Assembly: GCA_016342415.1 (NCBI GenBank)
Contig: JAEIOD010000019.1
Span: forward strand, 32,264-96,263
DNA: 64,000 nt
Source of the DNA: Clostridiales bacterium
GTDB taxonomy: Bacteria > Bacillota > Clostridia > Peptostreptococcales > Acidaminobacteraceae
Direction: 5' to 3'
Every line of letters begins with the position of its first letter. Position 1 is the stretch's first letter. The notes beneath the pieces were generated by a model. The model was not told where the DNA came from, did no database searches, and saw nothing but the letters and a program-made list of their open reading frames with translations. The position numbers were made by a program, and so were the translations under genes. Below are positions 27,017 to 34,952 of the stretch, piece after piece.

Positions 27017-27045
27017 TTGAGAAAAATGTTTCAAATGGTTTATAT
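27017..27045 (+). promoter_or_regulatory. Candidate promoter for the metzincin operon
   Basis: TTGAGA at 27017-27022 and TTATAT at 27040-27045, spaced 17 bp, lie about 65 bp before the start codon. The rest of 26698-27016 holds no gene. Confidence 0.45.
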
Positions 27046-27108
27046 TGGGAATGATATAGCTGTAGCCACATACATAATAATAGAAAAATTGTTAAAGAAA
27101 GGATGGAA

Positions 27109-27636
27109 ATGATGAAAATGAAATCAAAAAGAATAGTTGCAGTTTTGTTACTGTTACTTATGTTGAGCTTTGTGCTTAGTACATCTGCATATGTGTTAAA
27201 TCCATGGAAAGTTTCCTATGGATATCTTACATATAAATGGGGTCCAAATACACAAGTTGCTGGTACAATGGTAAGAAATGGTTGGGAAAATGGGGCAAAT
27301 CACATAGATAATGCATCTATTTTGACTGTTGGATATAGCTCTACTGGTTTAGGGACATTAGATGCCGAATATTTAATTAGTAATTCACGTTATGGCACTA
27401 TGACAACTTATTACAATAACGGTATAGTTACATCGTTCTATGGTTACTTAAATGGCGCAAAGTCTCAATTAACATCTAATCCAAATGTAGCACAAAGTAC
27501 AGCTATCCATGAGTTGATGCATACTTTTGGATATGCACATACTACAGGTACTTCAATAATGAGTACATCTAGAGATAGAACTAATATATATACATTACAA
27601 CATGATGACTATCTCGGAATTGCTGTTAAATATTAA
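27109..27636 (+). CDS. Secreted metzincin-type zinc metalloprotease
   Basis: This protein of about 175 residues has a signal peptide (basic start, hydrophobic core, cut near SAYV) and a short catalytic domain. The zinc signature HELMHTFGYAH (HExxHxxGxxH) lies at about residues 138-148, followed by a Met-turn (TSIMS). Three His would bind zinc and Glu acts as base, as in matrixin-like peptidases. The domain is compact with no visible propeptide. Starts at 27103, 27109 and 27112 are possible; spacing from AAAGG favours 27109. The lipoprotein 16 bp downstream is likely co-expressed. Confidence 0.8.
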   Translation: MMKMKSKRIVAVLLLLLMLSFVLSTSAYVLNPWKVSYGYLTYKWGPNTQVAGTMVRNGWENGANHIDNASILTVGYSSTGLGTLDAEYLISNSRYGTMTTYYNNGIVTSFYGYLNGAKSQLTSNPNVAQSTAIHELMHTFGYAHTTGTSIMSTSRDRTNIYTLQHDDYLGIAVKY

Positions 27637-27651
27637 GGAGGGAAAATAGTT

Positions 27652-28284
27652 ATGAAAAAAATAGTTTTATTAATCGCTATTCTATTATTAGTATTAACTT
27701 CTTGTAATAGTGAGAATTCGAGTCAAATGACAACTTTTGAAGAGGTTCATCATGATCACGATGTCAGCGTAGATGTTGAAGAGCTTATATCAAAGTCAAC
27801 ACATATTTTTGTAGGAACTGCTATAGAAGTAGTCGATACTATTAATTTGAGTAGAGATTTTAATGATCCTACAAAACCTGATCCCCAAAGGGAATCAATA
27901 GGAGAGAGAATATTGTTTTCTCCATCAACAACATTGAAAGGTGATGTAATTGATGATGAGATACTGTTAGTTTCACTTAAATCTGTAGAACTGCCCTCTC
28001 CTGAATTAAATGGAAAGATGAAAAAATATGATATTCCATATTATAATGAAATTATGATTGGAGAAGAGGTAATTGTTTTCGTTTATGAAAATCCTGAGTT
28101 ATCAAAGATTTTTCCAAATGATAGAAGACAATTTGAACCTGCATCATCACCCTATATATTTACACTCTCATCTGATAAAGTTTTGAAGTTGATTGAAAAG
28201 GATGAAGATGTGAAGAAGCAGTTTATTGATAAAGAGTTTAATATTGAAAAATTGTTAAAGGCAATAGAAAAAAATAAGAAGTAG
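27652..28284 (+). CDS. Lipoprotein, partner of the metzincin
   Basis: This 210-residue protein has a lipoprotein signal with lipobox LTSC (Cys at residue 18), so it is anchored outside the membrane. The mature part has a His-rich start (EEVHHDHD) and a beta-rich domain with STHIFVGTAIEV. I do not recognise the family. It directly follows the metzincin with an AAGGAGG site and could be its inhibitor, substrate or immunity partner; that is inference. Confidence 0.65.
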   Translation: MKKIVLLIAILLLVLTSCNSENSSQMTTFEEVHHDHDVSVDVEELISKSTHIFVGTAIEVVDTINLSRDFNDPTKPDPQRESIGERILFSPSTTLKGDVIDDEILLVSLKSVELPSPELNGKMKKYDIPYYNEIMIGEEVIVFVYENPELSKIFPNDRRQFEPASSPYIFTLSSDKVLKLIEKDEDVKKQFIDKEFNIEKLLKAIEKNKK

Positions 28285-28639
28285 TAGTTTAGAAATGTGG
28301 CTATAATTATGTTCTTTAAGCATATGTATACTTTTGTAGTTTTGATTGTAAGGAGATAGTATGATGATAGTAATGTTTCTAAATTATATCATAAATAATG
28401 GATATATTTAGTATTCACTTCTTATAGTAATCTAGACTATGTTAGGGGGAAATGGCCTACAATCTATGAGTAGAGGATGTATGCCGTTTTTTATCCTTTT
28501 CTAACATCGCAGATTTTGATTTCATTAAGAGCCTTAATTTTGTGACATTTAAGAGTTAATGGAATATCTCATCGACCGAGTCGCAACTTCGCATAAGTGA
28601 TAGTTGCTACATGAGAACTATTAAAATGTTGTAGTGTTC

Positions 28640-28794
28640 AACGGCAATAGAAAGATTATTATATAGAAATGTTACGTTTTAAGACAACGTTACATTAAAG
28701 GTTTGATATTTGAAACGTTATAAGAAGAAAGATGAAAACATAAATGTAACAGAATGTACTGTTAAGTAACATTTATGATGAAATTTACAACCTC
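28640..28794 (+). repeat. 155-bp structured element, copy 3
   Basis: AACGGCA to ACAACCTC, again exactly 155 bp. Arm 1 AAATGTTAC (28667-28675) pairs with arm 4 GTAACATTT (28766-28774), and arm 2 GTTACAT (28689-28695) with arm 3 ATGTAAC (28744-28750). Spacings equal those of copy 2. The block ACGTTATAAGAAGAAAGATG is conserved. Confidence 0.82.
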
Positions 28795-28829
28795 ATAATC
28801 TTGCAATATTCATGCAAGTTAACACAACA

Positions 28830-28870
28830 CTCCCTCAGAAAAAAGTAGGTTCTTTGAGGGAGATTTTTTT
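28830..28870 (+). terminator. Intrinsic terminator with conserved loop, copy 2
   Basis: CTCCCTCA-GAA pairs with TTC-TTTGAGGGAG, followed by TTTTTTT. The loop and inner arms match the terminator at 26660; the outer arms have changed together. Confidence 0.85.
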
Positions 28871-28952
28871 GTTTGCGGGTGTAATGACCCCAAATCTTTT
28901 TTAGTTAGAAAAATATTTTTGTTACCGTTTCCGTTCATAAAAGATGACACTA

Positions 28953-28982
28953 TTGATAATATTATATTTGTGTTAATATTAT
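28953..28982 (+). promoter_or_regulatory. Promoter of the AbiG pair
   Basis: TTGATA at 28953-28958 and TATTAT at 28977-28982, spaced 18 bp, lie about 100 bp before the first start codon. Confidence 0.55.
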
Positions 28983-29080
28983 GTTAATGGAACTAGTTAC
29001 ACATTTTGGAAATAGAGAATCTGCTATGAATAACTTGTTTGTTAAGCGTTCTAATGAAATGTTAGAAAGGAGTAACCATA

Positions 29081-29899
29081 ATGGAGAAATCTCAGACTGA
29101 AAATATTGATTATACAGTGACAGAGATAGATGCTTATCCCTACTTTGAGCAAAGTGCAAATGTACTATTCAAATTTTTGAAAGAACCGGATTATTTGAAG
29201 CAATTATTAGCCAAAAAATCGATATTACCTAGATACTCTGAAGAACCAGTTGAATACTTGAATTTAAAGAACATAGAGAAAATTGCCTTTCCAATGTCTT
29301 GCTTTTGTGATATACACCTTAGTAAAATTAAACCACATGTATCGTTTTATGGTTTTTATGGGATTGGACTGAAAAAAAGTTGGGGTATTGACAAAGGTAT
29401 CCAGCCAGTTCAATATATGAATACTGAATCACATTTATGTAAAAGTCTAGAAAATATATTTAAGGCTTCTATGGAGAATATTGATAATGAGCAGTTTGAA
29501 AGTTATAGTGATCATGTATTGATGCAATTATTATATGTTAAGCCAATTACAGGAGAAATGTACAGAGATGGAGAATATTTGTCTAAGACATTTCATGATG
29601 AAAAGGAATGGCGCTATATTCCTGAAATGAAAGAGGCGGTAACATCGTTACCATTAATAATACCTCAAAAAAATATGGTGACTGCTAACATTAAATTGTA
29701 TTCAGATGCTATTGAACAATCAAAAGAATTATGGCTAGATTTTAATTATTCAGATATAAAATATATAATTGTGAAGACAGAAAATGATAGAGATGAGCTT
29801 ATAGATTTTATTTGCAATGAAATCACCATCTCTATAAATGATAATAGAATATTGATTTCGAAAATCATTGTCTATGACGAATTGAAGGAGGATGTGTAA
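29081..29899 (+). CDS. abiGi: AbiGi-like abortive-infection protein (antitoxin)
   Basis: AbiG is a two-gene phage-resistance system first described in Lactococcus, treated as a toxin-antitoxin pair in which AbiGi is the antitoxin. This 272-residue protein carries the motif series typical of AbiGi as I recall it: CFCDIHLSKI near residue 74, then YGFYGIGLKKSWG, a KGIQPVQYMN segment, and a later EWRYIPE. It starts at ATG 29081 after AAAGGAG and its TAA overlaps the ATG of the next gene, whose 398 residues match the size of AbiGii. Confidence 0.75.
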   Translation: MEKSQTENIDYTVTEIDAYPYFEQSANVLFKFLKEPDYLKQLLAKKSILPRYSEEPVEYLNLKNIEKIAFPMSCFCDIHLSKIKPHVSFYGFYGIGLKKSWGIDKGIQPVQYMNTESHLCKSLENIFKASMENIDNEQFESYSDHVLMQLLYVKPITGEMYRDGEYLSKTFHDEKEWRYIPEMKEAVTSLPLIIPQKNMVTANIKLYSDAIEQSKELWLDFNYSDIKYIIVKTENDRDELIDFICNEITISINDNRILISKIIVYDELKEDV

Positions 29900-31095
29900 T
29901 GTTCAGCAGTTTCAAAAAAGCATTCACTGAAGATACAAGAGGAGCTGATAAAGTTCCGAATGAAATTCTAAAACTATTAAGTGGAGAATTGCCAAGCAAT
30001 TTGGAATATAGAAATGTTGGTGATGGTTTTTGTGCGGTTTTTCCTATCAATGATAGTCTAACATTAGATATGCTAATTGATGTAGGTAGTATTGAAATGG
30101 GAGATTTCACACCTCGTAATACAGGCGAACTATTTGAGTTTGCATTTAGAACACAACAAACTATCAATCTAAAACATAATGAAGATGGTACAATTAATTT
30201 GAATGGAGAAAAATTCACTATAAATGAGTTTCTTAAATCACCTCTAAAAGGGGAGCAGCTAGGTGATGGTACTTTTGTTGCGCAACCTATGTCATTCATT
30301 AAGCCTCACTTATTAACAATTACTGCTGGAAATATAGAGAAGGACTTTACGTTTGAGAGAAAACCATATTCTGATATGCATAAAGCTAAATTCGAAAGTA
30401 TCAATGATACAATGATTTCGTTGAAATACTTGGTAGATGAATTAAACAATTCTCTACAGTTTACAATTACATACAACCTCGCAGGAGTAGAAAAGGTAGA
30501 TCAAATAATAGAGAATTTAATGTTTTTCAACAATTTTTTGTCAAAAAAAGTTATGATTTACGATTCAATAATCTCCCAAGGTGGAGAAGGAGATGAGAGA
30601 GTACTCAATTTGATTGAAATTTGGAATAAGGCAAAAGAGATTGAAGACAAACTATCTTTAGATTTCACGATTACTCATCCTGTTGAAGCAGAAGATTATG
30701 TCTGGATTGATAGATTACATAAATCATTTATTGAAGATGAGTTTTATAAAAGAGAAGCACGAGGATTGAATTGGATAATTGATGATTTTGAATACTTTGG
30801 AGATTCAAACATGCAAAGTTTTTCTAATATGGCTTTTGAATATTCTCAATCATCAGTTCTAACTTTATTTAATGAGAATATCTCTTTGATTGATGTTATC
30901 TTTCTTAACAATGTTTCAATTAAAAATTATAATAAAAACAGCGATAAGGATGATATTTATACTGTGGAGTTAACAACACCTGATTCAGGGATTTCCTATA
31001 TGATTATTAGACATTTTATTAATAAAAATGAAGCTGACTATCTAAGAGGAAAATTAGTTGATTTTGATGTTGAGAAGATTCAACTATTAAGATAA
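29899..31095 (+). CDS. abiGii: AbiGii-like abortive-infection protein (toxin)
   Basis: The 398-residue length is almost that of lactococcal AbiGii (397), and it follows an AbiGi-like gene with a TAATG overlap, the expected order. It is a soluble, acidic, alpha/beta protein without signal peptide. I see no catalytic motif, in line with the family's poorly known mechanism. GGAGGATG just before the ATG is a good ribosome site. It would arrest the infected cell when freed from AbiGi. Confidence 0.72.
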   Translation: MFSSFKKAFTEDTRGADKVPNEILKLLSGELPSNLEYRNVGDGFCAVFPINDSLTLDMLIDVGSIEMGDFTPRNTGELFEFAFRTQQTINLKHNEDGTINLNGEKFTINEFLKSPLKGEQLGDGTFVAQPMSFIKPHLLTITAGNIEKDFTFERKPYSDMHKAKFESINDTMISLKYLVDELNNSLQFTITYNLAGVEKVDQIIENLMFFNNFLSKKVMIYDSIISQGGEGDERVLNLIEIWNKAKEIEDKLSLDFTITHPVEAEDYVWIDRLHKSFIEDEFYKREARGLNWIIDDFEYFGDSNMQSFSNMAFEYSQSSVLTLFNENISLIDVIFLNNVSIKNYNKNSDKDDIYTVELTTPDSGISYMIIRHFINKNEADYLRGKLVDFDVEKIQLLR

Positions 31096-31278
31096 TCGTA
31101 TCAATTAAACATAATCTTTGATTTGTCAGTTCAATTCTATTAAATATGATAATACTGTGATTTCAACAGTTAAGTATGAATAATAAATTACATGTATTGT
31201 ACGGTATGTCTAAATAAGCAAAAGCATTTCAAAGCATTTTTATGACATAATTAGAGTCGATTTAATAAAGTTTGCTAG

Positions 31279-31308
31279 AAACTGATAAACGGAGTGTTTA
31301 TCAGTTTT
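31279..31308 (+). terminator. Intrinsic terminator
   Basis: AAACTGATAAAC pairs with GTTTATCAGTTT (12 bp) around GGAGT; only a short T run. It lies 180 bp after abiGii. Confidence 0.65.
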
Positions 31309-31432
31309 GATCAATTACGTGTCAACATAATCCTATGATTACATAAGATTGTCTGAGGAGAATATAGTATTTACACTTAATCAGAAACATACTTATTGTT
31401 GTCAATTTCGACAAATATGGCAAATGAAACTG

Positions 31433-31469
31433 AAAAGTCCTATTCAATATATTGAAAATAGGACTTTTT
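31433..31469 (-). terminator. Terminator of the patatin operon
   Basis: AAAAGTCCTATT (31433-31444) and AATAGGACTTTT (31457-31468) form a 12-bp stem with T-rich flanks on both strands; it can serve the leftward genes and act in both directions. Confidence 0.8.
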
Positions 31470-31489
31470 CTACTACTATTGCAAATCAA

Positions 31490-32263
31490 CTACGAAGAGT
31501 ATATATGAACATTGACATCTTTCACTAACTCCTTGATAATTTCGGTTTGAGTTTCTTGTTTAGCTTTTTCATCTGATAAATCACTAGATAGTTTCATTGC
31601 TAAAGAAATATTTTGTGTGATTACTAATTTCTTATGGTATTCAGTCATTTTGCTAATAGTCTGATTATATAGGTAGAAAAATATTGCTGATATAAATTCT
31701 ACTATAGTACCTGTAACGGCTGCAACATAACCAGGTTCAGTTCTATTGTTATATACCATTATTATCCCAGCTATAATAGTGGTTAATCCTATGAATGATG
31801 CTATGACAGTGAATAAAAAACTCTTGCTAGCTTGTTCTCTAGTTTGCTCATAATATGAATCAAGATACTTAAAATTTATCTTAATTAATTTGGATATAAC
31901 TTCATTTTGATTATCAGAAGAGTCAATCTCTTTTAACTCTAGAACGCCGTATTGAGATTGTTCAAGAGTTACTTTCCTAATCTTAGCTTCAATGTATGAT
32001 TTAAATATCGTTAAGAAAACAACATAAACTCCAACTCCTAGGATTCCAAACATGATTGTTGTTGCAACATGCTGCGTTTGTAGATCTGTCCAGTCTAGGA
32101 CAAATAGTGCTGTAATGACTGAAGTTATTGCAAAAACAACTAGAGCGAATAAGGGTTGAAATTTGGACTTTTTTTCTCTTATAATTAAATTTTCTTTTAT
32201 CTTTATTAAACGGTCGACATCTTTTTCGTAGTCTGAGTATGTACTATTTGGTTGTCTCAACAT
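31490..32263 (-). CDS. Four-helix membrane protein with TRADD-N-associated 2-TM-like domain
   Basis: This 257-residue protein has helices near residues 41-60 and 72-96, then a second pair at about 148-172 and 178-198 preceded by LDSYYEQTREQASKSFLF and followed by HKKLVITQN and a helical tail. The second part closely resembles, from memory, the 2-TM domain described next to TRADD-N modules in bacterial immune-type proteins. It is the second gene of a leftward pair, 16 bp after the patatin gene, and may be the membrane target or partner of the phospholipase. A defence role is inference. Confidence 0.6.
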   Translation of the reverse strand: MLRQPNSTYSDYEKDVDRLIKIKENLIIREKKSKFQPLFALVVFAITSVITALFVLDWTDLQTQHVATTIMFGILGVGVYVVFLTIFKSYIEAKIRKVTLEQSQYGVLELKEIDSSDNQNEVISKLIKINFKYLDSYYEQTREQASKSFLFTVIASFIGLTTIIAGIIMVYNNRTEPGYVAAVTGTIVEFISAIFFYLYNQTISKMTEYHKKLVITQNISLAMKLSSDLSDEKAKQETQTEIIKELVKDVNVHIYSS

Positions 32264-32279
32264 AATATTCCCTTTCCCA

Positions 32280-33296
32280 TTATAGTTTGTTTAAAGGAGT
32301 ATTTTGATTATTATCGTACCAATTAAAATACTCCAAAGTAAATTTCTCGCCAGAAGCGATGAGTGCGTCTTTATCTTTATCAGATAAATCAAATTCAGTT
32401 GTTTTAATTCCAAGACTATCTATATATACTGTTCGATGCCAATCATCGCTATGCAAATGAACATTTTGTTGAGCTTCAACAACGGTTTCTATTAGATTCC
32501 ACATGTAATCAAATATATCATCTATTTCATATTCCTTTGGTGAAGCATTATCTTTTAGTACAGATATCTGATTTTTAGAATCAAGTCTAAAACCTAGAGT
32601 TTCAGTGTTAAACACATATTCATCTTCTGGTGTTTTTGTAGAATCAATTTTTTCGTTTTCAAGTTTATAGTAGTCTTTCTCGATAAGATTTTTACTAACA
32701 TAGTGCTTTCTGTCAAAAATTTTAATAGGATAATTCATTAGTAAACCACCATCAACATAGGTTTTATTATAGTTCATTTTAACTGCCTTAAAAAATAATG
32801 GTATTGACATTGTTATTCTAAGAGCTTTTGAAAGCTCCATATTTGGCGTTGTTCTAGCAGAGAATATTTCGGAGTAATGTGTAGATAAGTTGGTTCCAAT
32901 GAAAGCTACTTCTTTAAATGCATCTTTCTCTTTCATGTATGCAAAGGTTGTGTTGATGCTCCCAGTTTTCTGTTTAATCAAGCCTTCAATCCATTTCTCG
33001 AAGAAATCACCTTTATACCATCCATAATCCTCAAGGAGTCTATTGGTATCACGAATGATTCCCCAATCATCATCCATAAAATTATTGAAATCCAGGTCCC
33101 AAAGAATATCCTGTATCTCCTGACTAGTGTAATTTAGGGCAACTAACAGAGCACATATTGCTCCAGCAGATGCTCCTGCCACCCTTTCGATTTGTTGGTC
33201 TATTCCTTTCGCTTGTAATACCTTTAGAGCTCCTACGTATGCAAGACCTTTAACGCCACCACCTTCAAATACATAATTTCTAAAATTATAAGACAT
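32280..33296 (-). CDS. Patatin-like phospholipase
   Basis: This 338-residue lipid acyl hydrolase has the Gly-rich oxyanion loop EGGGVKG (residues 11-17), the nucleophile elbow GASAG (Ser43) and the catalytic Asp in VDGGLL (Asp182), so the Ser-Asp dyad is complete. I choose ATG 33296 after AAAGGAGG; the frame is open upstream to 33347 without a ribosome site. There is no signal peptide: it should act in the cytoplasm on membrane lipids. Patatin-type enzymes are common killer effectors in anti-phage systems, and here it is paired with a membrane protein and lies beside AbiG. Confidence 0.87.
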   Translation of the reverse strand: MSYNFRNYVFEGGGVKGLAYVGALKVLQAKGIDQQIERVAGASAGAICALLVALNYTSQEIQDILWDLDFNNFMDDDWGIIRDTNRLLEDYGWYKGDFFEKWIEGLIKQKTGSINTTFAYMKEKDAFKEVAFIGTNLSTHYSEIFSARTTPNMELSKALRITMSIPLFFKAVKMNYNKTYVDGGLLMNYPIKIFDRKHYVSKNLIEKDYYKLENEKIDSTKTPEDEYVFNTETLGFRLDSKNQISVLKDNASPKEYEIDDIFDYMWNLIETVVEAQQNVHLHSDDWHRTVYIDSLGIKTTEFDLSDKDKDALIASGEKFTLEYFNWYDNNQNTPLNKL

Positions 33297-33428
33297 AATA
33301 CTTCCTCCTTTATTCATTCGATATCCAATATTTTGAAAATTAAACAACTATTAAGAAAAATCGTGTAATTGATTTGATATTTTTTATTCAAGTAGTACCC
33401 GTTAATTTTGCCTATCCATTACCGTATT

Positions 33429-33457
33429 TTGCAAAACGAATGTGTTAATATTGTAAT
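33429..33457 (+). promoter_or_regulatory. Promoter of the recombinase trio
   Basis: TTGCAA at 33429-33434 and TGTAAT at 33452-33457, spaced 17 bp, about 37 bp before the TTG start at 33495. Confidence 0.5.
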
Positions 33458-33494
33458 ATAGAAAGACTATATATTATCATATGGAGGATTTATA

Positions 33495-34001
33495 TTGCCT
33501 ATTGAATATATCGGAAAAATCATTGATATTTTGGATTATCTAAAAAAAACCAATACCAGGGATTACTTGTTATTCTCAATGTGCTTTGAAGTGGGGATGA
33601 AGCTAGATGATGTCTTATGTTTAAAAGTTTCTGATGTTAGAAATAAGAAAAGTATGACTGTGTCAGGAATTAATATCAAGATGAGAAAAGAAGTGATTCA
33701 AGATATAAAAGATTATTGTAAAGATAAACAGAAAAATGAGTTTGTTTTTCAGTCAAATGATGGCTTCAATCAGAAGTTAGGTAGAAAAAGAGCTGTTGAT
33801 ATAATGGCTGAAGTTTCTGGCATGTTTGGCATTGAAGAATTTGGAACAGATACCTTAAGGAAATCCTTTGGGTATTTTTTTTATTTAAGAACCAGGGATA
33901 TGGATCTATTAAAACAGATTTATGGCCATAGTAAAAAGTATGACACATTAAAGTATATTGGGTTGAAAGGAGTAGTAGATGAAAGCAGTAGTAGCAATTA
34001 A
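33495..34001 (+). CDS. Degenerate tyrosine recombinase, catalytic domain only (1 of 3)
   Basis: This 168-residue protein is a paralogue of the two that follow. It keeps the fold landmarks (FEVGMKLDDV, LRKSFGYFFY, IYGHSKKYDTLKYIGL, the last with the Tyr) but the first catalytic Arg is replaced by Lys (GMKLDD) and the box II His by Thr (TDTLR). It is therefore probably inactive as a strand cutter. The start is TTG 33495 after GGAGG. It lacks the usual N-terminal core-binding domain, and overlaps the next gene by 23 bp. Confidence 0.7.
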   Translation: MPIEYIGKIIDILDYLKKTNTRDYLLFSMCFEVGMKLDDVLCLKVSDVRNKKSMTVSGINIKMRKEVIQDIKDYCKDKQKNEFVFQSNDGFNQKLGRKRAVDIMAEVSGMFGIEEFGTDTLRKSFGYFFYLRTRDMDLLKQIYGHSKKYDTLKYIGLKGVVDESSSSN

Positions 34002-34410
34002 AGATGTAGAGGTTATCCAAACGATTAAAGAGTATCTTAAAGGCAAAAGCAGAAGAGATTATATGATCTTCTATCTAGGAATTCATACAGATCTTAATAT
34101 CAATGATTTACTGAATCTTAAAGTAAACGACGTTAAGGGTAAAGATTTCATTCAACTGAGTAAAAGAGAGGTCATTATTCCTGATAGTACAAAAGATACC
34201 ATTAGAAAGTATTGTAGAAGCCTCGAGGAGAATGGATATTTATTTCATTCAATTAATAGTTCTGATAGACCTCTTCATAGAAATACAGTTTATAAAATGA
34301 TGAAAGACATTGAAGCTAGATTTGGACTTGAAGATTTAGGATGCCAGTCGTTAAGAAAAACATTCTGGTACCATCTTAGTATCTTGATAGCAAAGGAGTA
34401 TACACGATGA
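33979..34410 (+). CDS. Degenerate, shortened tyrosine recombinase (2 of 3)
   Basis: This 143-residue paralogue has the first Arg replaced (HTDLNINDL) and Gln-Ser-Leu-Arg in place of His-x-x-Arg; the frame ends before the final His and Tyr boxes, so it cannot be catalytic. ATG 33979 follows GAAAGGAG inside the upstream gene. Its TGA overlaps the next ATG (ATGA). It may be a structural partner of the third protein, or simply decayed. Confidence 0.65.
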   Translation: MKAVVAIKDVEVIQTIKEYLKGKSRRDYMIFYLGIHTDLNINDLLNLKVNDVKGKDFIQLSKREVIIPDSTKDTIRKYCRSLEENGYLFHSINSSDRPLHRNTVYKMMKDIEARFGLEDLGCQSLRKTFWYHLSILIAKEYTR

Positions 34411-34952
34411 ATATAGTTCAACCTATTACAGATATTGAAGTTGTCAGAGATATATCGAATTATCTGCAGATAAGATCAGATAGAAATCATGTGATGTTTC
34501 TGATAGGTATTTATACTGGATTAAGAATTAGTGATATCAGGAAGTTAAGAGTAAGAGATCTTAAAGGAAAATCACACCTTGAAATCATATCTCAGAAGAC
34601 AGATAAGAAGATGAGAATATCAGTTAATGATAACTTGAAGTCTGCTCTAGATGAATATTTGAAAAATAGAAGTGATTATGAGTACATTCTTAAATCAAGA
34701 GAAGGAGACAATAGACCAATCAGTAATAACCAAGCCTATAACATTTTAAGTGAAGCAGCTGAAGCACTTGGTATTGATAATATTGGTACCCATAGTATGA
34801 GAAAGACATTTGGTTATCATCTATACCAGAAGACAAAGGATATAGTATTGGTTAAAGAATTACTCTCGCATAGTGATATTGAGATTACAAAAAGATATAT
34901 TGGATTAGTCCAGAGATCAAAAGATGTAGCAGTAAATGACTTATCATTTTAG
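34407..34952 (+). CDS. Tyrosine recombinase, complete catalytic set (3 of 3)
   Basis: This 181-residue site-specific recombinase is reduced to a catalytic domain. All key residues are seen: R40 (YTGLRISD), K64, H129-x-x-R132 (HSMR), H155 (LLSHSD) and the nucleophile Y164 (KRYIG). ATG 34407 follows AAAGGAG and is coupled to the previous gene. A short arm-less integrase of this type is often found in Firmicute prophages between the late regulator and the HNH/terminase genes; the neighbours (ArpU-like before, HNH after) fit. It is the likely enzyme for the structured elements nearby, which is inference. Confidence 0.82.
   Translation: MNIVQPITDIEVVRDISNYLQIRSDRNHVMFLIGIYTGLRISDIRKLRVRDLKGKSHLEIISQKTDKKMRISVNDNLKSALDEYLKNRSDYEYILKSREGDNRPISNNQAYNILSEAAEALGIDNIGTHSMRKTFGYHLYQKTKDIVLVKELLSHSDIEITKRYIGLVQRSKDVAVNDLSF

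Larger units (their letters stand above)
28285..29080 (+). other. 796-bp non-coding region
   Basis: It holds only a 16-codon frame after AAGGAG near 28361, likely a remnant, then 155-bp element copy 3 (28640-28794), a short inverted repeat, the terminator at 28830-28870 and the promoter of the AbiG pair. The 35 bp between element and terminator have no gene: in the matching place at copy 2 there is a whole gene. Confidence 0.6.
31096..31489. other. Convergent intergenic region
   Basis: No gene is visible. It holds the terminator at 31279-31308 for the AbiG side and the terminator at 31433-31469 for the leftward operon. Confidence 0.6.

Noticed and set aside
23418..28794. CRISPR array
   Set aside because: Only three copies more than 2 kb apart, with internal symmetry and genes between them; no cas genes.
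28981..29100. A 39-codon frame before abiGi
   Set aside because: No ribosome site, and the predicted promoter's start point lies inside or after its start codon.
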